DNA of 64,000 nt, taken from Ailanthus altissimus. Lineage: Eukaryota > Streptophyta > Magnoliopsida > Sapindales > Simaroubaceae. The position numbers and the translations under genes are program-made. The notes beneath the pieces are model-generated. The model did not search any database. It was not told where the DNA came from and worked only from the letters and a program-made list of their open reading frames with translations. The stretch spans positions 12,182,501 through 12,246,500 of the forward strand of contig OX327705.1 of the NCBI GenBank assembly GCA_946807835.1. Reading direction: 5' to 3'. Below are positions 47,539 through 58,579 of the stretch, one piece after another; position 1 is the stretch's first letter, and each line of letters opens with the position of its first letter.

Positions 47539-48256
47539 CGAGAATATTGATTGAAAATCATCGGGATATGATTTGAAAGCAAGCCAAGTACGTAGGGTAC
47601 GCACGAATCAAAGACGGATGCGAAAAGAGGCGAAAAACAAAGAGGGACGCACCAGGCGTCAGCATCGCGGTGACCAGGTATGGGAGCCACGGCGCCTAAT
47701 CCAGTACCTGAGCGCCGCGACACCAAGAGATGAGCACCGCAGTGCTCAGACAGGTGCTCCAGCACTGCGGCGGTGAGAGCCTAGCGCTACGGCGTTGGAG
47801 ATGGGAACAGTATCCTGAAATAAGGAAACTTCCTTATTTCGTCTCCCACTTGTTTCAAGACTCCCTAATATCTCCCACACATATAGGATAAACCTAGGAC
47901 ATCCCAAAGCCTATATAAAGGCTATCAATTGGCTTGTAAACACAATCTTGGTGATAGGTTGAGAAATGTTAGTGATCATCAACAATCTTTGTGGTTCTTT
48001 GGGAGAGAAAATCCCTAGAGTGGAAAAGAGAGTTTTCTTTGTGATCTTTCTTGTAAAAGGCATAACTTTGTTAATGCCTTGTGATTCATAATAAGAAAAC
48101 AGTATGATCTTGATCCGCCGTAGACGTCGGCAAGTTGCCGAACTACGTAATTCTTTGTGTGTTCTTCTTCTACCATTTCTCTCTTTATTTCTTAATTACT
48201 TGTTTTGCATATATTGCTTGAGTGATTCTACTTGTTTGTGTGCTTTCGCTTCAACA
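47539..48256 (+). repeat. 3' LTR of the Tork-like copia
   Basis: 718 bp beginning CGAGAATATTG (TG mutated to CG) and ending TTCAACA. It shows the uninterrupted sequence at the solo-LTR insertion point. Confidence 0.87.
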
Positions 48257-50279
48257 TAATATTAAAAAAAAGGTGAGGTTATTTAGCAGATTCATTCGCC
48301 AACTTATATTTAGCAAAGAGTTTCAAAATTTATATTGATGATATAAGATTTTGATAGATGCCTAATATACTTTAAGACAAGTGGAAAATGTTATTAAAGC
48401 TCTTTAAGTATGTGTAATAATATTTTATAATTTAATTTAATTTATCTATATATTTTTTAGCATATATTGAAGACCTAATATTTATAAAGTATGTGACTTA
48501 TGTATTAAGCATATGATATTAATACAAAATATATTGATCACAAATTTTTTATAACTTAAATATTATTCATATTTGTTAATAAAAAATAGTATTTCATTAT
48601 ACAAGATTATAATTTTTCTATTTCTTATAGTGAATGACCTATTTTGATTATTAAAGTAAAGATTTCGAATAGAAAAGCTAGTGTATATGATACATTGAAC
48701 GGAACTAATTTGAATTTTGATATAGTAACAAAATATCATTGGTCTTAACTCACAAAAGTTTTAATAAGCTTTATTGATCTTAATCATGAGATGGTAATGA
48801 ACATAAATTTATGTATTGTGTCTTTTGAGTTATTACGGAATGAGATATATACAAACCGTCAAAACTTTGATAGCTTTAACATACAATTTTATGAGTTGTA
48901 GGAACATATACTTGCAACATAGAATCTATAGTTAGTGATACTCACCTACATTGTTTGTAGTACTTGATTATTTAAATTTGTGACCTTAGTTTATTCAACA
49001 AATTATTTATTGAATAATAATATTTATTTATAAAATTTATTTACAAATATAGAGATATTAAAAAATTATCATTAAAGTATTCAGTAATTTAAGGATAATT
49101 AAAAAACTTAAACAGACAAGACATTTTTTATGATGTAATTTTAATTATGTATATTTAAAGGGTCAAATAAGAGGTTATTATTGGTTTAAGGCCAATTGGT
49201 CGAATAAGAGGTCAAAGAATTGTGCTACTCATTTTCTCCTAATTTATATCATTGTCTAGGGAAATAAAATTGAGAGTTGTAGAAAAAATAGTAGCCGATG
49301 AATTTAAGTTTAACAAACGAAGAATTGAGATAATTCTTTAACTTTATATAGATAACTATAAAGAAGATGATATAGTTTCTGCATCAATTTTTATTAAAAT
49401 AAAAAATACCAACACCAAGAATTATAAGTTTTCAATTAGTACAGGCTAAAAACTAGTAGAGAGGATCGGTCATTATCAGCTAGAGAAATGTGTAAAAGGA
49501 ACAAATTTCAAATTGTAGCTGGAAATTAATAATTAATAATAAATTTTATTTCTAAATCAAGCAAAAGATTTTTTTCTTTTAATAAATAGTGACATACAAA
49601 AATACATGGGTTAAAATGGGTAATTAATTGTGTATTAGGAAGTGTCAAATGAAATCTAACATATATATCAGAAAATATTTATCAGAATATTATGATTAAT
49701 TAAGCAAAAAAAGGCAGCATCAAATTTGTGATTAACCAAAATCTGAAATAACAGAGAATATTGAGATCAACTTTCCTGTCCTTTGATGCGGACATAATTT
49801 TTAAACTACATAAATGTAAAGTTATAGAACATAATAAATTATTGGATAATTTGAATTAATTGATTGCGAAAAGAAATTAAATAAAATTCCAAAACTAGAT
49901 GAAATCTACGATTTTCAAGGTCAATATAAAATTGAAATTTCATCATGTCTTCTCTATTTGATAGGAGATCAAGAGTTAGAACTTAGAATTAGAAGAAATA
50001 GGATTCGGTAGATTTCTCATCGTTCTTATTTTTATATCTTCAGTTAGCTAAAATAAACTCTTCTTACTCATACAATTTTTCTCTGCTAAAATATACACGC
50101 ACTTATGCACAACAAATTAATACATATAACACATACAAGCACACACAAAAGCAAAAAAGAAAAGTAGATAAACACATACATTGTGTACAAACATATCTAT
50201 TTATGATAGAATATAAAAAATCTTTGCTATATATTATCCATGAAAATAACTCTGTATTATCATTTACTTGAAGTTGCAG
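48257..50279. other. Intergenic stretch, no gene recognised
   Basis: AT-rich, many long A and T runs. No terminal repeats or protein motifs. A first exon with a signal peptide for the defensin-like candidate downstream was looked for here and not found. Confidence 0.45.
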
Positions 50280-50449
50280 AAGCGTATGAAGTGAAAGAAC
50301 CAGCTGATCTGTTTTGTTACAACGATTGTTCAACAACATTTGGGGATCCACAGTGCAATTCATGTTGTCGTAATAAAAAGAAGTTACGGACTAGGTTCTG
50401 CATCTCCGTTGGAGGTTCATCTACGAAAAGTTGTTGTTGTAGTCCCTAA
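50280..50449 (+). CDS. Possible defensin-like cysteine-rich peptide, last exon
   Basis: A splice acceptor (gaagttgcag) is followed by about 56 codons with nine cysteines: C-x3-C-x8-C-x2-CC-x10-C-x10-CCC, then SP and a stop. A CYNDCSTTFGDPQC opening, a basic middle and a terminal CCC recall plant defensin-like (DEFL) secreted peptides, whose signal peptide is usually on a separate first exon. An AATAAA lies 60 bases after the stop. No first exon with a signal peptide was found in the preceding 500 bp, so it may be a relic. The match is by pattern only. Confidence 0.4.
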
Positions 50450-50508
50450 TCTTTTTACTACTACTTCCTTTCTCCTCTTATGTTTAATGTTTTACTCAAA
50501 TGGTGCTG

Positions 50509-50514
50509 AATAAA
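50509..50514 (+). terminator. Possible polyadenylation signal after the cysteine-rich exon
   Basis: AATAAA 60 bases downstream of the stop codon. Confidence 0.3.
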
Positions 50515-51819
50515 TTATAATCTCTATATTTTCTTATTAGAAAAAAATTGATAAATAGTTATAATCATCTATTATTGTTATTTTCTTTTCCAAAAAAGTT
50601 AAGAAAATATAAATTTTTTTATTTAATATTGTTAGGCCTATCTCCCATTAGGCCTAACCAATCTGTGCCAAGTGTTTAAAATTCATTTCAATGGAAGAAG
50701 TCCATGATAACGAGGTTGACAATAGTAAGGTGTGATGCAGTAAACGAACAGGTGGTTTGGGATTCTTCTGACTATTACCTCTCTATAGCTAACAATTATG
50801 GTGGTAATAGGTGAGAGTTGTGGTAGTAGGCAATTGCGAGCAAGACAAAAAGATAAAATTAGGTTTCATCTTGGAGATTCTCACTCAGCCTCTTTTAATT
50901 ACAATGAATTTTGTTTTGGCAAGTTTAGTTTCAAAAAATTTGCAAATAAGTCCTAAATAGAATTTTAATTTTTTTTCATCCAAGCCCCCTACAATTTTGA
51001 ATAATTATGTTTTGGGATAACAAGATTTCAAAATTTTACAAATAGACCCAAAAATTGGCTTAAACTTTATTTTATTTTGTATTGTTTAAATTTTATAAAA
51101 CTTATATGGGCTTATTTGATAAAATTATTGGACTTAAAAATATTTTAATAATTTTATTTAAAAGAGGCCCAATATGAATTCTAACCCTAAAATGTTCCCA
51201 ATTTATGGTAAAATAAATAGATCAAATAACATTAAAATCCCAACATGCCAAGCCCATAAGATATACAAGCAAATGAAGATGAAAATTATAGACAAGATCA
51301 AGTTGACTTCAAAGAGCTCTTTGAAGAATTTAGACTTAGTCTTAATATTTTTATTTAGGAAAAGTCATGAATTATTGAAAATTTTATTTATCTAATAATT
51401 GATTTATTGAATAACATATTATAAATATTAATGGTGCCGCATTCATATGTTTAAACATTTATATATCATGTGACAATAATATTCTAATAAGATTGTGATA
51501 AGATTGATGTCATGGTATTAATATTATGTAGATTTTATATTTAATGTAGCCTTATTAATTATTTTATTTGATAAAATTAGATATTAGCAGGAGAAATGTC
51601 AATTTAATAAATTAATTGGTATATTAAGGTAAAAACTTTAAAGGTTAAAAATTGAGTGCAAGAGGTCTTTATACGTAAGGCCCACAACCTTCATTATTGG
51701 TCCTATAATAAATAAAATTAATATCTTATCTCAAACTTTTGTAAAATTCTCTATGGAGGGTATTAATTAGAACTAATTATTAAATAGGACTTCCCAAAAT
51801 GATAAATCTAAATTATTAC
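50515..51819. other. Intergenic stretch, nothing recognised
   Basis: AT-rich. A small inverted repeat (gttaggcctatctccc / ttaggcctaac) lies near 50631-50658. No gene seen. Confidence 0.45.
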
Positions 51820-53190
51820 TGATAAGGCGTAATTGTATAAACTATTTTATCTTTCTAACTTGATATTTGTTCAATTTATCTCAATAATTGGGCTATTTAT
51901 GCGTATTAATGTTGTTTTATAGGTTGAAGCATTATCGGAGCAAAAATACCGGAAAACGGACGCAAAGGGGAGCATTAGAGATAAAAATACGAATGGAGAC
52001 ACTGTTTGCTACAGTGGTAGCAACAGTACAACTGTAGCAACAGTGCAGCGCCGCAGCGCTGGATTTCAGCGCCGCGGCTCCGATTCCAGAAAGTGAGCGC
52101 CGCAGCGCCAAATCGCAGCGCCGCGGCGCCGGGACCTGGACAGCAAGTGCTGACAGGTTGCTGAAAATCAGGAAAGCCAAAAGCAGCCCCAAGTGCGCCC
52201 TAATTCCGTGCTTTTACCTATATATTTGCACAAAACTTACATTTTGAGGGAGGACTCTAGTTGGGACAGCAGCTAGAAACACAAAGAAACACCTAACTTC
52301 TAAGTTTGGAGAAATCAAAGAGGAGGAAAGCAAGCTTCAACTTCAAAGACATTTGACAAGGATGTCTTCTTTTCTTTGATTCTTTACTTGTAGTAAGATG
52401 TTTAGTTTACATGTATTGATGGAATTAGCTTCAAGATTGTGTAGTTTAATGATGAGTTAATTTCGTTCATCTAGGATTACATCCTTGAACTCATTTGTGA
52501 TTGATTTTAGCTCTCTCTTTTATGGTATTAATTCAGCTTTTGATATATTCATTGTGCTTGTGCTTAATGCTATTTGATTACTTGGCCAGTGGTTAAATTG
52601 ATCTAGAAATGCTTAAATAAACTTGACAAAGGCATTTAGGTATTTAGTCTTAAGCATATTGATGCATGATCATAGTGTAGTACACTTGAGTTTCATATGA
52701 GATAGACATATACTCATAAGGCATGTATGGCTCATAAAACTTGTGCTTAATGAATTTTGTTCAATTTATTTATCATAGACATATAGATATTTGATTGGAT
52801 GGAATAGATTCACTTGACCTGCAAAAGAGGCTTGTGATGTGTTGAGTGTTTTGTTCAATATATCAAGTTGAGAACCAATAGACCTAAAAGAGATTCTGCT
52901 GAATTTATTTGCATAATGGGGGATAGTTTGTAATCCTAGGATTTCTCATATTGAATATAATTTATTGGTAATTTAGTTTATCACTTAGCATAATTAAGTT
53001 GTTCTTTTACTTGAGTAGTTTAATATCATACATTAAATCATTTTCTGGATAATAGTAGAAAGACACCATTTCAGTACTTAAACTAGAAAAGATAAATCAT
53101 TCTCTGTGGGAACGATACTCTACACATCACTTTATTACTTGTTGCGATACGTGCACTTGCGTTAGTTTGTGTTATAGAAATCACACAACA
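51820..53190 (+). repeat. 5' LTR of the Athila-type element
   Basis: 1371 bp, TGATAAGGCG to TCACACAACA. GC-rich palindromic block at about 52046-52142. Confidence 0.95.
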
Positions 53191-53196
53191 AGTTTT

Positions 53197-53214
53197 TGAC
53201 GCCGTTGCCGGGGA
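53197..53214 (+). other. Primer-binding site, tRNA-Asp type
   Basis: TGACGCCGTTGCCGGGGA matches the tRNA-Asp complement except for one base (A for G at position 3). It starts six bases after the LTR. Confidence 0.92.
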
Positions 53215-53305
53215 ATGAAAATTTTTTCTTATTTTAATACTGATATAAGTCTTTTCTGTTGTTAATTCAGATTTCTGTTTTTGTTTGCAGAAATTTCAGG
53301 TGTGT

Positions 53306-56062
53306 ATGAGACGTTCTAAGAGCGTTGATCTAGCATACTTTGATCCTGAAATTGAGAGGACACTAAGAAGATTACGACGAGACCAGAACCAAGTGACTAG
53401 CATGGAAGAGCAAAACCAGAATATTTGTGAAGAGCCAAGAGCCTTAAGAGACTATGCAGTTCCTTGGGTGAATGGCATACACTCAAGCATTCGCAGGCCA
53501 AATATCAATGCTAATAATTTTGAAATCAAGCCTGGAACTATTCAAATGCTTAAAGAATCAGTGCAGTTCAGCGGCTTCCCGAATGATGATCCCAACGAGC
53601 ATATCACAAATTTCTTAGACATTTGTGACACATTCAAATACAATGGCGTGTCAGATGATGCCATAAGACTCAGGTTGTTTCCATTCTCCTTGAGGGACAA
53701 AGCAAAAAGTTGGTTAATATCATCACCATCCGGTTCAATAACAACATGGGATGATTTGGCACAAAAGTTCTTAGCCAAGTTCTTCCCACCGGCCAAAACT
53801 GCAAAGATGCGTAATGATATTACCACTTTTGTACAACATGAGTCAGAATCATTGTATGAATCATCGGAGAGATTTAAGGATATGCTGAGAAAGTGTCCAC
53901 ATCATGGAGTTCCCAAATGGTTGTTGGTGCAAACATTTTATAATGGATTGGTGGGACATTTAAGAACGATTGTAGATGCAGCAGCTGGAGGGGCGTTAAT
54001 GAGCAAGTCCACAGATGTGGCATATGACTTGTTGGAAGAAATGGCCTCCAACAGCTACCAATGGCCATCAGAAAGAGTGAATCCTAGAAAAGTTGCTGGT
54101 GTGCATGAAATTGATGCACTCACTTCTTTGACAGCACAAGTTAGTTTGTTGGCTAAGAAGATGGATACACTTGGAGTCAATGCAGTAAAGAGCCAACCAC
54201 CAACTTGTGATTTTTGTGGAGATAATCACCAAAATGGTCTATGCATGGAGACAGCACAATATGTGGGGAGTTACAATCGACAGCAGCATAATCCCAACTC
54301 GAATTTTTACAATCCAGGGTGGAGGAATCATCCAAATTTTTCTTGGAATAATAATAACCAAGGGCAATCCTCAAAATCCATGAGTCCACCCGGATTTCAA
54401 ATGCAGCGGCAGCAGCAACAATTTCAGCAAGAAAAGAAACCTGGTGTTGAGGAATTGTTAATTCAATACATAAGGCAAACTGACCAACTTTTGCAAAGCC
54501 AATCAGCATCTCTTCGCACCTTAGAAAGCCAAGTTGGTCAATTAGCTTCTGCAATGAACAACCGCCCTCAAGGGTCGTTACCGAGTAACACGGAAGTTAA
54601 TCCAAAAGGTGACAAAGAGCAATGCAAATCAATAACGTTGAGAAGCGGTAAAGAATTGCAAAACATTGTGGGAAGACCTAAATCATCAGCAAATGCAGAA
54701 AGTTCTGCAGATACAGAAAATTCTGCAAATGCAGCAAATGCAGAAAATTCTGCAAATGCAGAAAATGCAGAAAATTCTGCAGATGCAGCAAATGCAGAAA
54801 ATACAGAAAATTCTGCAGATGCAGAAATTGCAGAAAATTCTGCAAAGGGGAATGAAAAACAAGAAGATGGTGTAGCAAAAGAAAAGGTTATACAGAAAGA
54901 GAAGGTGCAGCCTTATAGACCACCACCATTTCCTCAGCGACTACAGAAGCAAAAGAAAGAGAAGCAGTTTACAAAGTTTCTGGAAATTTTTAAGAAACTG
55001 CACATTAATATACCATTTGCAGATGCATTAGAGCAAATGCCTAGCTATGTTAAATTCATGAAGGACATTCTTTCAAGGAAAAAGAAGCTGGACGAGTATG
55101 AAACTGTAGCGTTGACAGAAGAATGCAGTGCAATATTGCAGAAAAAATTGCCTCCAAAGCTCAAGGATCCAGGAAGTTTTACCATTCCTTGCACAATTGG
55201 AAACCGGTATTTTGGTAAAGCTTTATGTGATCTAGGGGCCAGCATAAATTTGATGCCTTTATCTATCTACAACCAGCTAGGATTGGGGGAAGCCAAGCCT
55301 ACGAATGTCACTTTACAACTTGCAGATCGTTCACTCACATATCCTAAAGGTGTGATTGAAGATGTGTTAGTTAAGGTAGATAAATTTATATTCCCAGCTG
55401 ACTTCATTGTGTTGGATATGGAAGAGGATCTTGAAATTCCAATCATTTTGGGAAGACCTTTCTTAGCTACCGGTAGAACCTTGATTGATGTCCAAAAAGG
55501 AGAACTTACTATGAGAGTGCAAGATGAAGAGGTGACGTTTGATGTGTTCAAAGCTATGGAATTTCCCAAAGAAGCAGATGAATGTTACTGCATCAGCACA
55601 ATTGACAGAGATATTCAAAGGATATTCAACAGCCATTATAGCCAAGACTCTCTAGAAAATGCAGTCAAGGGTTACCTTAATCTACAGATTTCCAAGGATT
55701 ATTCCCATTGTTTCCAAATAGACATGGTAATTCCGGATGAAACACAATTACCTCAGAGGCTAAAAGTGATAGAAGCCATTCAACATCAAGGTCATAAAAA
55801 GGCATCATGGTACAGATTGATAACCAAGAAGAGGCAAAGTACTTTCACAAAGAAAACAGCGAAAATAGGCTATTGGAGTTCAATCTTCCAGTCTAAGATT
55901 AAAGTCTTTCTGGGAAGGCTCAAAGCAAAAAGGTCAGAGATGCCACTTCAAGATTTTCTTATGGAGTTGTGGAAGTCGAAGAAAAAGAATGTTAACACCC
56001 GAAGACATCGACTTAAGTTCCATAAGGGAGATGCCTCAGATATGCAGTTTGATCCTCATTGA
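53306..56062 (+). CDS. Athila-type gag-protease with leftover integrase tail, 918 aa
   Basis: The ATG at 53306 (MRRSKSVDLAYFDPEIERT) is the likely start; seven more codons upstream are open but begin with TTG. The gag domain (about 60-260) has the Athila wording FSGFPNDDPNEHITNFLDIC and WDDLAQKFLAKFFPP. A CX2CX4HX4C-like knuckle follows (CDFCGDNHQNGLC), then a Gln/Asn-rich stretch and an in-frame ENSA repeat (about 54690-54846). The protease has CDLGASINLMP (catalytic D642, the normal Athila D-L-G) and IILGRPFLATG. After it the ORF carries only a fragment resembling an integrase end (FQSKIKVFLGRLKAK, near 55890-55930). The frame is fully open, so capsid protein could be made. Confidence 0.92.
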   Translation: MRRSKSVDLAYFDPEIERTLRRLRRDQNQVTSMEEQNQNICEEPRALRDYAVPWVNGIHSSIRRPNINANNFEIKPGTIQMLKESVQFSGFPNDDPNEHITNFLDICDTFKYNGVSDDAIRLRLFPFSLRDKAKSWLISSPSGSITTWDDLAQKFLAKFFPPAKTAKMRNDITTFVQHESESLYESSERFKDMLRKCPHHGVPKWLLVQTFYNGLVGHLRTIVDAAAGGALMSKSTDVAYDLLEEMASNSYQWPSERVNPRKVAGVHEIDALTSLTAQVSLLAKKMDTLGVNAVKSQPPTCDFCGDNHQNGLCMETAQYVGSYNRQQHNPNSNFYNPGWRNHPNFSWNNNNQGQSSKSMSPPGFQMQRQQQQFQQEKKPGVEELLIQYIRQTDQLLQSQSASLRTLESQVGQLASAMNNRPQGSLPSNTEVNPKGDKEQCKSITLRSGKELQNIVGRPKSSANAESSADTENSANAANAENSANAENAENSADAANAENTENSADAEIAENSAKGNEKQEDGVAKEKVIQKEKVQPYRPPPFPQRLQKQKKEKQFTKFLEIFKKLHINIPFADALEQMPSYVKFMKDILSRKKKLDEYETVALTEECSAILQKKLPPKLKDPGSFTIPCTIGNRYFGKALCDLGASINLMPLSIYNQLGLGEAKPTNVTLQLADRSLTYPKGVIEDVLVKVDKFIFPADFIVLDMEEDLEIPIILGRPFLATGRTLIDVQKGELTMRVQDEEVTFDVFKAMEFPKEADECYCISTIDRDIQRIFNSHYSQDSLENAVKGYLNLQISKDYSHCFQIDMVIPDETQLPQRLKVIEAIQHQGHKKASWYRLITKKRQSTFTKKTAKIGYWSSIFQSKIKVFLGRLKAKRSEMPLQDFLMELWKSKKKNVNTRRHRLKFHKGDASDMQFDPH
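54690..54846 (+). repeat. In-frame minisatellite in the Athila-type gag-protease ORF
   Basis: Repeats built from gcagaaaattctgca and gcaaatgcagaaaat units of 9-24 bp encode an NSA/AE-rich low-complexity linker between gag and protease. All unit lengths are multiples of three. Confidence 0.85.
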
Positions 56063-58564
56063 GTCAAAAAGGATAACGTCTAGCCAAAGACGAAAAACCA
56101 GGCGCTGTTTGGGAGGCAACCCAAGGTAAATATGTGTTGCATTAGTATTGGCATTTATTATTTTCAGTTTCTAAAAAAAAAAAAAAAAAAAAAAATTTTT
56201 TTTTTGGCAAGGAACGAGCGCCACGGCGCTCCAACTGAGCGCCGCAGCGCCACTTCCAGAGATGCAGCGCCGCGGCGCTGATTCCTAGCACCGCGGCGCT
56301 GCAGCGGGGATAGCAACAAAAGGGGCATTTGCCCAAATTTTTCCCCCTTTTCTCATGCTCTCTCTCTCTTGCTAACCCTAGACTCTCTCAACCCTCTCAA
56401 CCTACCCCAATTCACACTCTCAAATCCCACCTTACCCATTAAATTTTCAGCTTAAAAACAACATCAAAACACACTCCAAACATCATTTCACACACTTCAT
56501 CATCACAAATTCCATCAAAATTGCATTTTCCACAACAAATTAACAAAGTTTCCCCAATCTCAAATTTCGGTGGATTAAACTCACAAGGTAAACAATCTTG
56601 TCTCTAATCTCTTATTTTACATTGATTCTTTCTTTATTCTACTTCCATTATGCAATTGTTGGATTAATTTGTGAGTAGTAAAATGAAAGCTTTGGGTTTA
56701 ACCTTGAATTCTTGCATTGAGATTATGATGGAATTATGTTGAGATTTGTGTTGGAATTATATTGAGATTGTGTTGGATTTATGTTGGCACTATGTTGGAT
56801 TTGTGTTGAGTTTATGTTGAAATTGTGTTGGATTTGTGTTGGAATTATATTGAATTGTGTTGGAATTGTGTTGGCATTGAATTGGAATTATGTTGGCATT
56901 ATATTGGAATTGTGTTGGAATTGTGAAAACTTAATTCGTTATTCCATGAGTGTAGAAAGTTTTAGCCAATTTGATTGGAGTGTGGACTTGTGACAATTAA
57001 GGAGATTGGTGGAGGGGCTTTAGTTGGCAAATTAGTGTTCTGAGCAACATGGCTTTGTCAGCGAAGATGAAGATGCAACAGCAACAAATGATGACTAAAG
57101 CCCGCACTCTATCTTTGGGGAGTATTTCTGTGCTTTTTGTCTTATGTTTCTTTTTGTTTTGCCATGAGGACATGTCGGATATTAAGTTTGGGGGATAGGG
57201 AAACACTTTCCCATTTGTTCTGTTTTTAGTTGTGTTTATTTATTTGTTTTGTTTTTAATTCTGTTTTTAGTTGTTTGTTTTGCATAATTTTTTTTTGTTT
57301 TGTTTTGTTTGTTTTCTTTCATTTTAGTGTTCAGTTGTGGGTTGGTTGAATGATTAGTAGTCAATGATATGAAATAGAAACATGATTTCAAATGCTATGT
57401 TCTTTGGGAAACAATGAATGTTGTGATTGTTTACTTGGTAATCTAGGACAAGTTCAGCTTCACTTTGTGACCACTTGATATTTCGAGCACATAGTTAGAA
57501 TTATTTAGTTTTATGCTTACTTAGAAGACTTTTATGCACTACAAGAATAAATATGGTCTCAAGAACACGCTAGAACTTGTTTGAGCATCACTCAAGGCGA
57601 AATCCTAGGGCATACATAATTAACGATATGATTTTAGGCCATCTTTGGACCGATTGAGCCTTTCAAGCCAACCTATGTATAATTTTGACCGTAGTCACCC
57701 TCGTTGAGCCTAATTATCATTTTTCCTTGCTAACTATATCATTACCTTAGCCTTTACTTTTATTATCCTTCATAGTACTCATCGCGCCATAAATATAGCA
57801 TTTTTTTAAGAGTTGTGTGAACTTTTATAAATGAAGGGGTGAATTAACGAAGAGCTATGGGTTTGGTTATAAATGTTGGTTGTTCAAATATGAAAAGCTT
57901 AAGTTTGGGGGTATAGTGACTTATATATTGATAAAAAAAAAAAAAAAAGAAAGAAACGAAAAGAAAAATTGAGTTTGCTATACCCCTAGCTTAAATAAAA
58001 AGAAAAGAAGAGCAACAAAATAGCTAGGGAATCAAAGAAATAAGTTTGGGGGAAATTGGGTGGAAAACAATGGTTGGGTTTGAGTAACCTCAAGAGGAAT
58101 GTGTGTTTATGGTGTAAGTTGAGCCAAAATCGATCCATTTTATCATACCCTCACCCTAGCCATGCATTACAAGCTAACTAAAGTCCTATTTGATCCTTGA
58201 TTATGTATGTGGCTACATTAGTGGAGAGTGATGCGAAAAATAAGCATATGGAGTGCTAAAGCAAAATTCTCATAGAGACCATTTCATTATCTTATGTGCA
58301 TAAACTAATCCGAGCGCATGCTACTAATGATTTTAGCTATTCACACACACACCAAGTAGGTCACTTGTGGGTATGAATAAGTGTTGGATTAACATGTTGA
58401 ACGGTTAAGATGTTTAGAATTTCCTTGAGAATAGTAGTCATGAGAAATTTTTGAGATAAATTACTAATCGTTTGCCAACCCAATGTTTTATATCTTTTTA
58501 TTGTTTTTTGTCATTTTTTTTTTGTTGTCCGTGTGCTCTCTTACTCGAGGACGAGCAAGTATTT
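56063..58564 (+). other. Non-coding 3' region of the Athila-type element
   Basis: This 2.5-kb stretch after the gag-protease stop has no long frame. It begins with the conserved Athila/Tat wording cgctgtttgggaggcaaccc (56103-56122). Then come an A/T homopolymer (56173-56204), a GC-rich palindrome block (56217-56312) and a TTG-rich minisatellite (56726-56928). Three extra copies of aagtttggggg lie at 57184, 57901 and 58042. It sits where an env-like ORF lies in full Athila elements. Confidence 0.75.
56726..56928 (+). repeat. TGTTGGAATT-type minisatellite
   Basis: About 18 irregular units of 10-12 bp around ttgtgttggaat, with variants such as tatgttggcat. No protein role is apparent. Confidence 0.8.
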
Positions 58565-58579
58565 AAGTTTGGGGGTATT
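58565..58579 (+). other. Polypurine tract of the Athila-type element
   Basis: aagtttgggggtatt directly precedes the 3' LTR; the G run is the likely RNase H-resistant primer. Confidence 0.85.

Larger units (their letters stand above)
41427..48256 (+). mobile_element. Ty1-copia element, Tork/Tnt1-like, decayed
   Basis: LTRs 41427-43566 (holding a 1.4-kb solo gypsy LTR) and 47539-48256 (718 bp) flank a primer site and gag-pol in copia order. TAATAT occurs at both outer edges within one base. The LTRs differ at many sites (I judge well over 10% in the clearer stretches), so the element is old. The protein wording matches the Tnt1/Tork group. It is inactive because of many stops. Confidence 0.9.

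Noticed and set aside
51932..52192. 86-codon minus frames repeated exactly at 58692-58952
   Set aside because: They are duplicated only because they lie in the two LTRs; composition follows the GC-rich palindrome block.
53285..53305. Extended start of the Athila gag ORF
   Set aside because: The upstream seven codons begin with TTG; the first ATG is at 53306 and gives the family's usual gag start.
56142..56336. 64-codon minus frame with poly-Phe/Lys
   Set aside because: It is produced by the A/T homopolymer and the GC-rich block in the Athila 3' region.
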